A DNA stretch of 64,000 bases from assembly GCF_012971725.1 (NCBI RefSeq), contig NZ_CP048833.1, positions 4,774,001 through 4,838,000 on the forward strand, in the 5' to 3' direction. A model generated the notes under the pieces. That model was not told the origin of the DNA. It made no database searches and worked only from the letters and a program-made list of their open reading frames with translations. Positions 8,788 through 18,232 of the stretch are shown one piece after another (the stretch's first letter is position 1; every line of letters starts with the position of its first letter). The stretch comes from Pseudomonas multiresinivorans (lineage in GTDB: Bacteria; Pseudomonadota; Gammaproteobacteria; Pseudomonadales; Pseudomonadaceae). The position numbers and the translations under genes are program-made.

Positions 8788-11577
8788 TCAGTCTTCGCTG
8801 GCTTGCGGGGCTTCTTCAGCCGCGACTTCGCCTGCTTCTTGGTTCTCGTCCGCTACTTCACCTTCGACGATCTCGCCGTCGACGATCTCGCCTTCGATCT
8901 CTTCGCCTTCGACGACGGTCGGCTCCTGCACCCGCTCCAGGCCTACGACGGTTTCGTCGGCGGCCAGCTTGATGAGGATCACGCCCTGGGTGTTACGCCC
9001 AGCACCGCGAACTTCGTCGACGCGGGTACGCACCAGGGTGCCCTGGTCGGAGATCAGCATGATCTCCTCGCCGTCCAGCACCTGCACGGCGCCTACCAGG
9101 TTGCCGTTACGCTCGTTGATCACCATGGCGATCACGCCCTGGCCACCACGACCGCGACGCGGGTAGTCGGCCAGCGGGGTGCGCTTGCCGTAGCCGCGCT
9201 CGGAGGCGCTGAGGATCTGCGCTTCGCGGCACTCGGGGATCAGCATGGAAATGATGCGCTGGCCTTCGCCCAGGCGCATGCCGCGCACGCCACGGGCGTT
9301 ACGGCCCATGATGCGCACCTTGCTTTCCTTGAAGCGGATCACCTTGCCGGCGTCGGAGAACATCATCACGTCCTTCGATCCGTCGGTGATGGCGGCGGCG
9401 ATCAGCGAGTCGCCCTCTTCCAGTTTCAGGGCAATCAGGCCGTTGGAACGCGGCTTGGTGAACTGGATCAGCGGGGTCTTCTTCACGGTGCCTTTCATGG
9501 TGGCCATGAAGATGTACGCGCCGGTCGGCTCGTCCTGGCTGAAGTCGGCGTCATCGCCCTCTTCGCCTTCTTCGGCTTCCACCACTTCGGCGACCTGCTC
9601 GGCGACCACGTCGTCATCGTCGTTCTCGTCACCGGCGAACTGGGCGCGCACGGCTTCCAGGTCGATCTGCAGCATCGCGGTGATGCGCTCGCCTTCGTCC
9701 AGCGGCAGCAGGTTCACCAGCGGACGGCCACGGGCGGTACGCGAGGCTTCCGGGATCTCGAAGGTGCGCAGCCAGTAGACCTTGCCCTTGCTGGAAAAGA
9801 GCAGCAGGGTAGCGTGGCTGTTGGCGACCAGCAGGTGTTCGATGTAGTCCTCGTCCTTCACGCCACTGGCCGACTTGCCCTTGCCACCACGACGCTGGGC
9901 CTCGTAGGCGGCCAGCGGCTGGGACTTGGCGTAGCCGCCGTGGGAGATGGTGACCACGCGCTCTTCTTCGGTGATCAGGTCGGCGATGGTCAGGTCCATC
10001 TGCGACGCGACGATCTCGGTGCGGCGGGCATCGCCGAACTCGGCCTTGACCTTCTCCAGCTCCTCGCGGATGACTTCCATCAGGCGCTCGGGGTTGGTCA
10101 GGATGCGGATCAGCTCGCCGATCAGGGTGAGGATTTCCTGGTACTCGGACAGGAGCTTCTCGTGCTCCAGGCCGGTCAGGCGGTGCAGGCGCAGTTCCAG
10201 GATGGCCTGGGCCTGCTCCGGGGACAGGTAGTACTTGCCTTCGCGCAGGCCGTACTGCTCGTCCAGGTCTTCCGGGCGGCACGAATCAGCACCGGCGCGC
10301 TCGACCATGGCTTCCACGGCGCTGGATTCCCAGGCGGTGGCGATCAGGCGCTCCTTGGCTTCGGCCGGGGTCGGCGACGACTTGATCAGCTCGATCACCG
10401 GGTCGATGTTCGACAGGGCGACGGCCTGGCCTTCGAGGATGTGGCCGCGCTCGCGTGCCTTGCGCAGCTCGTAGACGGTCCGGCGGGTCACCACTTCACG
10501 GCGGTGGCGGACGAAGACCTCGAGCATGTCCTTGAGGTTCATCGTGCGTGGCTGGCCGTCGACCAGAGCCACCACGTTGATGCCGAAGACGCTCTGCAGC
10601 TGGGTCTGGGCGTAAAGGTTGTTCAGCACGACCTCGCCCACTTCGCCACGGCGCAGCTCGATGACCACGCGCATGCCGTCCTTGTCGGACTCGTCGCGCA
10701 GCTCGGTGATGCCTTCGATCTTCTTCTCTTTCACCAGCTCGGCGATCTTCTCGATCAGGCGAGCCTTGTTCAGCTGGTAAGGCAGTTCGGTGATGATGAT
10801 CTGCTGGCGGTTGCCGCCCTTCTCCATGTCCTCGATGGTGGCGCGGGCACGGATATAGATGCGGCCACGACCGGTGCGATAGGCCTCGATGATGCCCGCA
10901 CGGCCGTTGATGATGCCGGCGGTCGGGAAGTCCGGGCCGGGGATGTACTGCATCAGGTCGTCGATGGACAGCTCGGGGTTGTCCATCAGCGCCAGGCAGC
11001 CGTCGATCACCTCGGTGAGGTTGTGCGGCGGAATGTTGGTCGCCATGCCCACGGCAATACCGCTGGAACCGTTGACCAGCAGGTTCGGGATCTTGGTCGG
11101 CATGACCGCCGGGATCTGCTCGGTGCCGTCGTAGTTGGGCACCCAGTCGACGGTTTCCTTGTCCAGGTCGGCCAGCAGCTCGTGGGCCAGCTTGGACATG
11201 CGCACTTCGGTGTATCGCATGGCTGCGGCGTTGTCGCCGTCCACCGAACCGAAGTTGCCCTGGCCGTCGACCAGCATGTAGCGCAGCGAGAAGGGCTGGG
11301 CCATGCGGACGATGGTGTCGTACACCGCGGTGTCGCCGTGCGGGTGGTACTTACCGATCACGTCACCGACCACACGGGCGGATTTCTTGTAGGGCTTGTT
11401 CCAGTCGTTGCCCAGTTCGCTCATGGCGTACAGGACGCGGCGGTGCACGGGCTTCAAGCCATCGCGTGCATCGGGCAGGGCACGACCGACGATCACGCTC
11501 ATGGCGTAATCGAGGTAGGACTGTCGGAGTTCGTCTTCGATGTTGACCGGGAGGATTTCTTTGGCCAGTTCGCCCAT
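8788..11577 (-). CDS. gyrA: DNA gyrase subunit A
   Basis: Breakage-reunion subunit of gyrase, which introduces negative supercoils with GyrB. The 929-residue protein has the catalytic tyrosine at residue 122 (MRYTE) and the quinolone-determining region GKYHPHGDTAVYDTIVRM with Thr83 and Asp87, the sensitive-type residues of Pseudomonas. The C-terminal beta-pinwheel carries the GyrA box in the QRRGGKGKSA segment. Two acidic insertions stand out: one inside the C-terminal domain (DENDDDDVVAEQVAEVVEAEE) and a glutamate-rich tail of about 40 residues ending PQASED. The start ATG at 11577 is supported by MGELAKEILPVNIEDEL, typical of the family. Confidence 0.98.
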   Translation of the reverse strand: MGELAKEILPVNIEDELRQSYLDYAMSVIVGRALPDARDGLKPVHRRVLYAMSELGNDWNKPYKKSARVVGDVIGKYHPHGDTAVYDTIVRMAQPFSLRYMLVDGQGNFGSVDGDNAAAMRYTEVRMSKLAHELLADLDKETVDWVPNYDGTEQIPAVMPTKIPNLLVNGSSGIAVGMATNIPPHNLTEVIDGCLALMDNPELSIDDLMQYIPGPDFPTAGIINGRAGIIEAYRTGRGRIYIRARATIEDMEKGGNRQQIIITELPYQLNKARLIEKIAELVKEKKIEGITELRDESDKDGMRVVIELRRGEVGEVVLNNLYAQTQLQSVFGINVVALVDGQPRTMNLKDMLEVFVRHRREVVTRRTVYELRKARERGHILEGQAVALSNIDPVIELIKSSPTPAEAKERLIATAWESSAVEAMVERAGADSCRPEDLDEQYGLREGKYYLSPEQAQAILELRLHRLTGLEHEKLLSEYQEILTLIGELIRILTNPERLMEVIREELEKVKAEFGDARRTEIVASQMDLTIADLITEEERVVTISHGGYAKSQPLAAYEAQRRGGKGKSASGVKDEDYIEHLLVANSHATLLLFSSKGKVYWLRTFEIPEASRTARGRPLVNLLPLDEGERITAMLQIDLEAVRAQFAGDENDDDDVVAEQVAEVVEAEEGEEGDDADFSQDEPTGAYIFMATMKGTVKKTPLIQFTKPRSNGLIALKLEEGDSLIAAAITDGSKDVMMFSDAGKVIRFKESKVRIMGRNARGVRGMRLGEGQRIISMLIPECREAQILSASERGYGKRTPLADYPRRGRGGQGVIAMVINERNGNLVGAVQVLDGEEIMLISDQGTLVRTRVDEVRGAGRNTQGVILIKLAADETVVGLERVQEPTVVEGEEIEGEIVDGEIVEGEVADENQEAGEVAAEEAPQASED

Positions 11578-11674
11578 GAGAAGCCTGGTTCCTTTTTCAA
11601 ATGGGTCTCCGTCATGCCCGTCCTGGGCCTGGCGGAGCGCGGTGCGCCATCAAAGCGCCACCGACTCTCTACAA

Positions 11675-11695
11675 ATCAACGACTTGGCCGTTGAT
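11675..11695 (-). other. Small hairpin in the gyrA upstream region
   Basis: A 7-bp inverted repeat (ATCAACG, 7-base spacer, CGTTGAT) lies about 100 bases upstream of the gyrA start, in the roughly 230-base space between mtnA and gyrA. It may be an operator or a leader hairpin. No promoter could be fixed around it, so the function is unknown. Confidence 0.3.
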
Positions 11696-11810
11696 CCGCG
11701 ATGCTGTGGGGGCCGTAAAAATGCCCCATCAAGAACCGTCGGAGCTTACCACAAGCCAGGGTCAAACCCTACCCTCGCCCAAGCCCCACGATGAATTGCT
11801 GCAAGCCCCG

Positions 11811-12887
<1,077 letters not shown>

Positions 12888-13041
12888 GGAACACCTCTTC
12901 ATTCGAATGAAATCACGGACCTATCCCGGCCCCCAGCACATCACCCCGCCAAAGCGGGGAAAACGGCCGAGTATACCGAGCCTGCGGCAGTGGTGCTCGG
13001 CTATACTCCGGCCCTTTATCAACGCGCCCAGGATGCGCTTC

Positions 13042-14370
13042 ATGCCCACCGCCAAAGTCCCGCTCGACCTGCTGCTCTTCCCCACCTGGATCGTCCCCGT
13101 GGAACCCGCCGGCATCGTCCTGCGTGACCATGGCCTGGGCATCCGCGACGGTCGCATCGCCCTGCTCGCCCCGCGCGCCGAAGCGCTGCGCCATCCGGCG
13201 GCGGAAACCCGCGAACTGCCGGGCATGCTGCTCTCCCCCGGCCTGATCAACGCCCACGGCCATGCGGCGATGAGCCTGTTCCGCGGCCTGGCGGACGACC
13301 TGGCGCTGATGACCTGGCTGCAGGAACACATCTGGCCGGCGGAAGCCAAGTGGGTCAGCGAGGACTTCGTCCGTGATGGCACGGAACTGGCCATCGCCGA
13401 GCAGCTCAAGGGCGGCATCACCTGCTTCTCCGACATGTATTTCCTGCCGCAGGTGGCCTGCGAGGTGGTGCACAAGGCCGGGGTTCGCGCGCAGATAAGC
13501 GTGCCGGTACTGGACTTCCCGGTCCCCGGCGCCCGCGACGCCGACGACGCCATCCGCCAGGGCCTGGCGCTGCGCGACGATCTCAAGCATCACCCGCGCA
13601 TCAAGGTCGCCTTCGGCCCGCACGCGCCCTACACGGTCAGCGACGACAAGCTGGAAAACATCCTGATGCTCGCCGAGGAACTGGACGCCGGCATTCATAT
13701 GCACGTCCATGAGACTGCCTTCGAAGTCCAGCAGGCGCTGGAGAAGCACGGCGAGCGCCCGCTGGCCCGCCTGCATCGCCTGGGGCTGCTCGGCCCGCGC
13801 TTCCAGGCCGTGCACATGACCCAGGTGAACGACGAAGACCTGGCCATGCTGGTGGAGACCAACAGCTCGGTGGTGCACTGCCCCGAATCCAACCTCAAGC
13901 TCGCCAGCGGCTTCTGCCCGGTGGAGCGACTGTGGCAGGCCGGCGTCAACGTCGCCATCGGCACCGACGGCGCGGCCAGTAACAATGACCTGGACCTGCT
14001 CGGCGAAACCCGCACCGCCGCCTTGCTGGCCAAGGCCGTGGCCGGCCAGGCCACCGCACTGGACGCCCACCGCGCCCTGCGCATGGCCACCCTGAACGGC
14101 GCCCGCGCGCTGGGCATGGAGCAGGAGACCGGCAGCCTGGAGTTGGGCAAGGCTGCCGATATCACGGCCTTCGACCTTTCCGGGCTGGCCCAGCAGCCGG
14201 TGTACGAACCGGTTTCCCAGCTGATCTACGCCAGCGGCCGCGACTGCGTGCGCCACGTCTGGGTCGGCGGCAAGCAACTGCTCGAAGACGGCAAGCTCAC
14301 CCGCCTGGACGAAGAGCGGCTGATCGCCGTAGCAGGCGAGTGGGGACGCAAGATCGCTGGCGTCCGATAG
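13042..14370 (+). CDS. mtaD: 5-methylthioadenosine/S-adenosylhomocysteine deaminase family amidohydrolase
   Basis: A metal-dependent amidohydrolase expected to deaminate methylthioadenosine to methylthioinosine, the Pseudomonas route into methionine salvage. The 442-residue protein shows the metal-binding NAHGHAAMSLFRG, the DDLALMTWLQEHIWPAE segment, HMHVHET, the VHMTQV histidine and the GTDGAASNNDLDLL aspartate motif. The ATG at 13042 has AGGA about 8 bases upstream; an ATG three codons earlier is possible but less well spaced. It sits back to back with mtnA, which supports the methionine salvage assignment over a plain guanine or chlorohydrolase role. Confidence 0.93.
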   Translation: MPTAKVPLDLLLFPTWIVPVEPAGIVLRDHGLGIRDGRIALLAPRAEALRHPAAETRELPGMLLSPGLINAHGHAAMSLFRGLADDLALMTWLQEHIWPAEAKWVSEDFVRDGTELAIAEQLKGGITCFSDMYFLPQVACEVVHKAGVRAQISVPVLDFPVPGARDADDAIRQGLALRDDLKHHPRIKVAFGPHAPYTVSDDKLENILMLAEELDAGIHMHVHETAFEVQQALEKHGERPLARLHRLGLLGPRFQAVHMTQVNDEDLAMLVETNSSVVHCPESNLKLASGFCPVERLWQAGVNVAIGTDGAASNNDLDLLGETRTAALLAKAVAGQATALDAHRALRMATLNGARALGMEQETGSLELGKAADITAFDLSGLAQQPVYEPVSQLIYASGRDCVRHVWVGGKQLLEDGKLTRLDEERLIAVAGEWGRKIAGVR

Positions 14371-14702
14371 CTGACGAGAAGGCCCCCTCTCCCCAGCCCT
14401 GGCTGCGCCCCCGCCCCGAAGGGAGAGGGAGCTTTTCGAGCAGGGAGAGGTTTCTGCGCTCCCGGCCACCATGGCATCAAGCAGGCTGCAGCATCAAAGC
14501 ACGCGCCGATCCAGCCCCCTGCCAGGGAGAGGGAACAGCCTGAACGCTGATATCTCCGGGTCCCGGCAAGCCGAGCGCCCGGCGCAAGACTCTGCCCAGC
14601 AAGGCGCCACTGCGACAATCTGTCATGCCGCGCCCCATCCATTCCGCGAAGCTGGCATCATAGTCAGTCTTCGTTTCCAGCTTTTTGATCAATAGGGACC
14701 CC
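14371..14702 (+). other. Intergenic region between mtaD and ubiG
   Basis: About 330 bases without a credible gene. It holds the hairpin at 14382-14432 and a further GGGAGAGGG at 14525-14533. The remainder must carry the ubiG promoter, which I could not place. Confidence 0.5.
14382..14437 (+). terminator. Probable terminator after mtaD (CCCTCTCCC repeat type)
   Basis: GCCCCCTCTCCC (14382-14393) pairs with GGGAGAGGGAGC (14421-14432) with one mismatch around a 27-base GC-rich loop, and TTTT follows. Such CCCTCTCCC/GGGAGAGGG pairs are common between Pseudomonas genes, so this may be a repeat element acting as a terminator. Confidence 0.5.
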
Positions 14703-15401
14703 ATGAGCAACGTCGACCACGCCGAGATCGCCAAATTCGAGGCCCTCGCCCACCGCTGGTGGGACCGCGAAAGCGAGTTCAAGCCCCTGCACGACATCAA
14801 CCCGCTGCGGGTCAACTGGATCGACGAGCGCGTCAGCCTCGCCGGCAAGAAAGTGCTCGACGTCGGCTGCGGCGGCGGCATCCTCAGCGAAGCCATGGCC
14901 CAGCGCGGCGCTACCGTCACCGGCATCGACATGGGCGAAGCGCCCCTGGCAGTCGCCCAGCTGCACCAGCTGGAGTCCGGCGTGCCGGTGGAATACCGCC
15001 GCATCACCGCCGAAGAACTGGCCGAGGAAATGCCGGAGAAGTTCGACGTGGTGACCTGCCTGGAAATGCTCGAACACGTGCCCGACCCGGCCTCGGTGAT
15101 CCGCGCCTGCCACAAGATGGTCAAGCCCGGCGGCCAGGTGTTCTTCTCCACCATCAACCGCAACCCGAAGGCCTACCTGTTCGCCATCGTCGGCGCGGAA
15201 TACGTGATGCGCCTGCTGCCACGCGGCACCCACGACTTCAAGAAGTTCATCCGCCCCTCCGAGCTGGGCGCCTGGTCGCGCGACGCTGGCCTTGCAGTCA
15301 AGGACATCATCGGCCTGACCTACAACCCGCTGACCAAGCACTACAAGCTGGCCAACGATGTCGACGTCAACTACATGATCCAGACCCTGCGGGAGGAGTG
15401 A
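14703..15401 (+). CDS. ubiG: Ubiquinone biosynthesis O-methyltransferase
   Basis: SAM-dependent enzyme that performs both O-methylations of ubiquinone synthesis. The 232-residue protein has motif I VLDVGCGGGILSEAMA, an acidic VTGIDMGEAPL, the post-I region VVTCLEMLEHVPDP and the UbiG-typical FFSTINRNPKAYL. The ATG at 14703 is preceded by AGGG and yields MSNVDHAEIAKFEALAHRWWD, the usual N-terminus; an upstream ATG at 14685 adds six residues without support. The stop is 5 bases before mupP, so the two form an operon. Confidence 0.97.
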   Translation: MSNVDHAEIAKFEALAHRWWDRESEFKPLHDINPLRVNWIDERVSLAGKKVLDVGCGGGILSEAMAQRGATVTGIDMGEAPLAVAQLHQLESGVPVEYRRITAEELAEEMPEKFDVVTCLEMLEHVPDPASVIRACHKMVKPGGQVFFSTINRNPKAYLFAIVGAEYVMRLLPRGTHDFKKFIRPSELGAWSRDAGLAVKDIIGLTYNPLTKHYKLANDVDVNYMIQTLREE

Positions 15402-15406
15402 ATCGC

Positions 15407-16075
15407 ATGCTCAGAGCGGTTCTCTTCGACATGGACGGCACCCTGCTGGACACCGCGCCGGACTTCGTCGCCGTGTGCCAGGCGATGCTCGTCGCCCATG
15501 GCCGCGCGCCGATCGACGACCAGCGCATCCAGGACGTGGTGTCCGGTGGCGCCCGCGCCATGGTCGCCGCGACCTTCGACATGGACCCGGAAGCGCCTGG
15601 CTTCGAGACCCTGCGCCAGGAATTCCTCGACCGCTACCAGGAGCATTGCGCCGTGTTCACCCGTCCGTACGAGGGCATGGCGGAACTGCTGGAGAGCATC
15701 GAGCGCTCGCGCCTGATCTGGGGTGTGGTGACCAACAAGCCGGTGCGCTTCGCCGCGCCGATCATGGAACAGCTGGGCCTGGCCGAGCGCTCTGCGGTGC
15801 TGGTCTGCCCGGACCATGTGAAGAACAGCAAGCCGGACCCGGAAATGCTCCTGCTGGCCTGCAGCCAGCTGAAGATCGATCCCTCCGAAGTGCTGTTCAT
15901 CGGCGACGACCTGCGCGATATCGAGTCCGGCCGCGCCGCCGGGACCAAGACCGCAGCCGTGCGCTACGGCTACATCCACCCGGACGACAACCCCGCGCAC
16001 TGGGGCGCCGACGTCATCGTCGACCATCCCCGCGACCTGCTGGCGGTTCTCGACCGCGCCCTCTGCTCCTGCTGA
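15407..16075 (+). CDS. mupP: HAD phosphatase, N-acetylmuramic acid 6-phosphate phosphatase type
   Basis: HAD-superfamily phosphatase of 222 residues, with motif I FDMDGTLLDT at residues 7-16, motif II VVTNKP, the lysine in KNSKPDPEML, and motif III FIGDDLRDIESG. Gene order (ubiG, this gene, yciK-type reductase) and length match the Pseudomonas gene shown to be MupP, which removes the 6-phosphate of N-acetylmuramate in cell wall recycling. Older annotation calls it a phosphoglycolate phosphatase (Gph). The family is certain; the substrate is inferred from synteny and recollection. GGGAGGAG lies upstream, inside the ubiG end. Confidence 0.87.
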   Translation: MLRAVLFDMDGTLLDTAPDFVAVCQAMLVAHGRAPIDDQRIQDVVSGGARAMVAATFDMDPEAPGFETLRQEFLDRYQEHCAVFTRPYEGMAELLESIERSRLIWGVVTNKPVRFAAPIMEQLGLAERSAVLVCPDHVKNSKPDPEMLLLACSQLKIDPSEVLFIGDDLRDIESGRAAGTKTAAVRYGYIHPDDNPAHWGADVIVDHPRDLLAVLDRALCSC

Positions 16076-16087
16076 ACCGAACCTCGC

Positions 16088-16113
16088 GAGCCCGTCAGTG
16101 CGCTGACGGGCTC
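16088..16113. other. Strong tetraloop hairpin between mupP and the yciK-type gene
   Basis: A perfect 11-bp stem GAGCCCGTCAG, loop TGCG, CTGACGGGCTC fills most of the 53-base gap and ends 15 bases before the next start codon. No T-run follows, so it looks more like an mRNA processing or stability element than a terminator. Confidence 0.6.
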
Positions 16114-16128
16114 CGCCAAGGAGAAACC

Positions 16129-16872
16129 ATGTTCGACTATTCCGCCCGCCCCGACCTGCTCAAGGGCCGCGTGATCCTCGTGACCGGCGCTGGCCGCGGC
16201 ATCGGCCGGGCCGCCTCGCTCGCCTTCGCCGCCCACGGTGCCACCGTGCTGCTGCTGGGCAAGACCGAGGACTACCTCAACGAGGTCTATGACCTGATCG
16301 TTGCCGCCGGCCACCCGGAACCGGTGGTGATCCCGCTGAACCTGGAAACCACCCTGCCGCACCAGTACGACGAGTTGGCGGCCATGATCGAGAAGGAGTT
16401 CGGCAAGCTCGACGGCCTGCTGCACAACGCCTCGATCCTCGGCCTGCGCTCGCCCATCGAGCAGATTTCCACCGACAACTTCACCCGCGTCATGCAGGTG
16501 AACGTCAACGCCATGTTCAGCCTCACCCACACCCTGCTGCCGCTGCTCAAGCTCTCCGAGGATGCCTCGGTGGTCTTCACCTCCAGCAGCGTCGGCCGCA
16601 AGGGCCGCGCCTACTGGGGCGCCTACGCGGTGTCGAAGTTCGCCACCGAGGGCCTGATGCAGGTGCTGGCGGACGAGTGCGAGGACATCACCAGCGTGCG
16701 CGCCAACAGCGTCAACCCGGGCGCCACCCGCACCGCGATGCGCGCTCACGCCTACCCAGGCGAGAACGCTTACAACAACCCGGCGCCGGAAGAGATCATG
16801 CCGGTCTACCTGTACCTGATGGGTCCGGACAGCAAGGGCGTGAACGGCCAGGCCTTCAACGCCCAGGACTGA
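16129..16872 (+). CDS. YciK-type short-chain dehydrogenase/reductase
   Basis: NAD(P)-dependent oxidoreductase of the classical SDR family, 247 residues. It has the cofactor loop VTGAGRGIGRAA near residues 18-29, the LLHNAS motif, a catalytic serine in VFTSSSVGRKG and the YWGAYAVSK active site Tyr-Lys pair. It resembles the enterobacterial YciK family of unknown substrate. An AAGGAGA site lies 5 bases before the ATG at 16129. It is probably cotranscribed with ubiG and mupP, although a strong hairpin intervenes. Confidence 0.9.
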   Translation: MFDYSARPDLLKGRVILVTGAGRGIGRAASLAFAAHGATVLLLGKTEDYLNEVYDLIVAAGHPEPVVIPLNLETTLPHQYDELAAMIEKEFGKLDGLLHNASILGLRSPIEQISTDNFTRVMQVNVNAMFSLTHTLLPLLKLSEDASVVFTSSSVGRKGRAYWGAYAVSKFATEGLMQVLADECEDITSVRANSVNPGATRTAMRAHAYPGENAYNNPAPEEIMPVYLYLMGPDSKGVNGQAFNAQD

Positions 16873-17127
16873 GGTCCGGCCCTGAGAAATCGGTACTGGC
16901 GTACCAGCGGCGTCGGCCTGCAGCCCAGCAACCACGCCGCCTCCCGCCATTTTTCTGGCTCCGCTCCGCTCTCCCCTCCGGCAAAGTGCCACTATTTCGC
17001 CAGACTTCTGGCGAAACCTTTCCCCAGCGGGGAACCCTGACCACCACCGGTCGGTCAATACGGCGTCTTTTCAGGCCTTTCCGCGCCCTGGCACGGAAAT
17101 CGCTCTGTCCCTGCAAACGCCGTAAAA

Positions 17128-18066
17128 ATGGTCGCCGCCATGGTTCCTCCCAAGCACTCCAATACCATCGATTTCGATGCTGCCAAGCTCCAGCGCGCGG
17201 CCAGCCAGGACATCCGCACACCCTCGCGGCGTCCGCTGGAGCTGCTGGAACTGCGCCAGCAGCTGAACCTGCAATTGCAGGTGAGCCTGGAGGCTGACCG
17301 CATCCTCGCGGTGTTCTTCCGCGAGATCCAGCAGATGCTGCCCGTGGCCTACCTGGCGTACTACCACGCCGGCGCCGACCTGCGCCTGGAGTTCGGCGAA
17401 GCAGCCCGGCACAGCGCCGACTACCGCCTGACCCACGCCAGCGAGTACCTCGGCGAGATCAGCTTCCGTCGTGCCCGGCGCTTCTCCGAGGCCGAGCTGG
17501 CACAGTTGGAATCGCTGATGGCCTGCCTGCTCTATCCCCTGCGCAACGCCCTGCTCTACCGCGCCGCTGTGCAATCGGCGCTCCGCGACGCGCTGACCGG
17601 CACCGGCAACCGCATTGCCATGGACCAGACCCTGGGGCGCGAGGTCGAGGTAGCCCGGCGCCACCTGCTGCCACTGTCGATCCTCATGCTCGACCTGGAC
17701 CACTTCAAGCAGATCAATGACGAGCACGGCCACAGCGTCGGCGACGACGCCTTGCGCGCCGTGGCAACGGCGCTGAAGAACAGCCTGCGCAATGTCGACA
17801 TGGTGTTCCGCTTCGGCGGCGAGGAATTCCTCGTGCTGCTGTCCAACACCCCCGGCGTCGCCGCCGCGCAGGTGGGCGAACGGCTGCGCGCTGCCGTGGA
17901 GGAGCTGAACCTGGCCGCCGGCGGCAAGCGCTTGCCGCTGTCCATCAGCCTGGGCTGCGCCACCCTCAATGGCGGCGAGTCGGTGGATGATCTGTTGCGC
18001 CGCGCCGACAGCGCGCTTTACGAAGCCAAGCGCGACGGCCGCAACCGCCTGGCCTGCGCCAGCTGA
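17128..18066 (+). CDS. GGDEF diguanylate cyclase
   Basis: Predicted to make cyclic di-GMP from two GTP. In the 312-residue protein, residues 1-145 form an N-terminal sensory region with a GAF-like look but no transmembrane segment, so it is probably cytoplasmic. The GGDEF domain starts at DALTGTGNR (residues 154-162), has the Mg-binding LDLDHFKQIND and the catalytic GGEEF at 230-234. The inhibitory I-site RNVD (221-224) stands five residues before it, so product feedback is likely. Start is uncertain: ATG at 17128 or 17140, neither with a strong ribosome site. It converges on rluB across an intergenic repeat. Confidence 0.93.
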   Translation: MVAAMVPPKHSNTIDFDAAKLQRAASQDIRTPSRRPLELLELRQQLNLQLQVSLEADRILAVFFREIQQMLPVAYLAYYHAGADLRLEFGEAARHSADYRLTHASEYLGEISFRRARRFSEAELAQLESLMACLLYPLRNALLYRAAVQSALRDALTGTGNRIAMDQTLGREVEVARRHLLPLSILMLDLDHFKQINDEHGHSVGDDALRAVATALKNSLRNVDMVFRFGGEEFLVLLSNTPGVAAAQVGERLRAAVEELNLAAGGKRLPLSISLGCATLNGGESVDDLLRRADSALYEAKRDGRNRLACAS

Positions 18067-18082
18067 CCCAGCGAGAGCCCCC

Positions 18083-18163
18083 CTGTCGGAGCGAGCTTGC
18101 TCGCGAACGGATTTCCCGGCAGTTCTGGCGTCAAGCGGGTTCGCGAGCAAGCTCGCTCCTACA
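18083..18163. repeat. Pseudomonas REP-type inverted repeat pair (copy a)
   Basis: Two inverted arms, CGGAGCGAGCTTGCTCGCGAAC and its complement-like GTTCGCGAGCAAGCTCGCTCCTACA, are separated by about 30 bases between converging genes. The same pair recurs at 28901, 38622, 41601 and 60776. The left arm has a GTCGG variant for GTAGG. Confidence 0.9.
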
Positions 18164-18190
18164 GAAGACTTCCGGTAAATCGCAGGCAAG

Positions 18191-18216
18191 AAAAAGGGCT
18201 CCGAGGAGCCCTTTTC
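18191..18216. terminator. Bidirectional terminator between the GGDEF gene and rluB
   Basis: AAAAGGGCTCC, loop GA, GGAGCCCTTTT form a perfect stem with A-tract and T-tract sides, 17 bases past the rluB stop. It can serve both converging transcripts. Confidence 0.85.
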
Positions 18217-18232
18217 CATTTACCGCTGACGC

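Noticed and set aside
8803..11694. Plus-strand open frame of 963 codons opposite gyrA
   Set aside because: Antisense shadow of a long GC-rich gene; rich in His, Asp, Val and Gly repeats with no recognisable fold.
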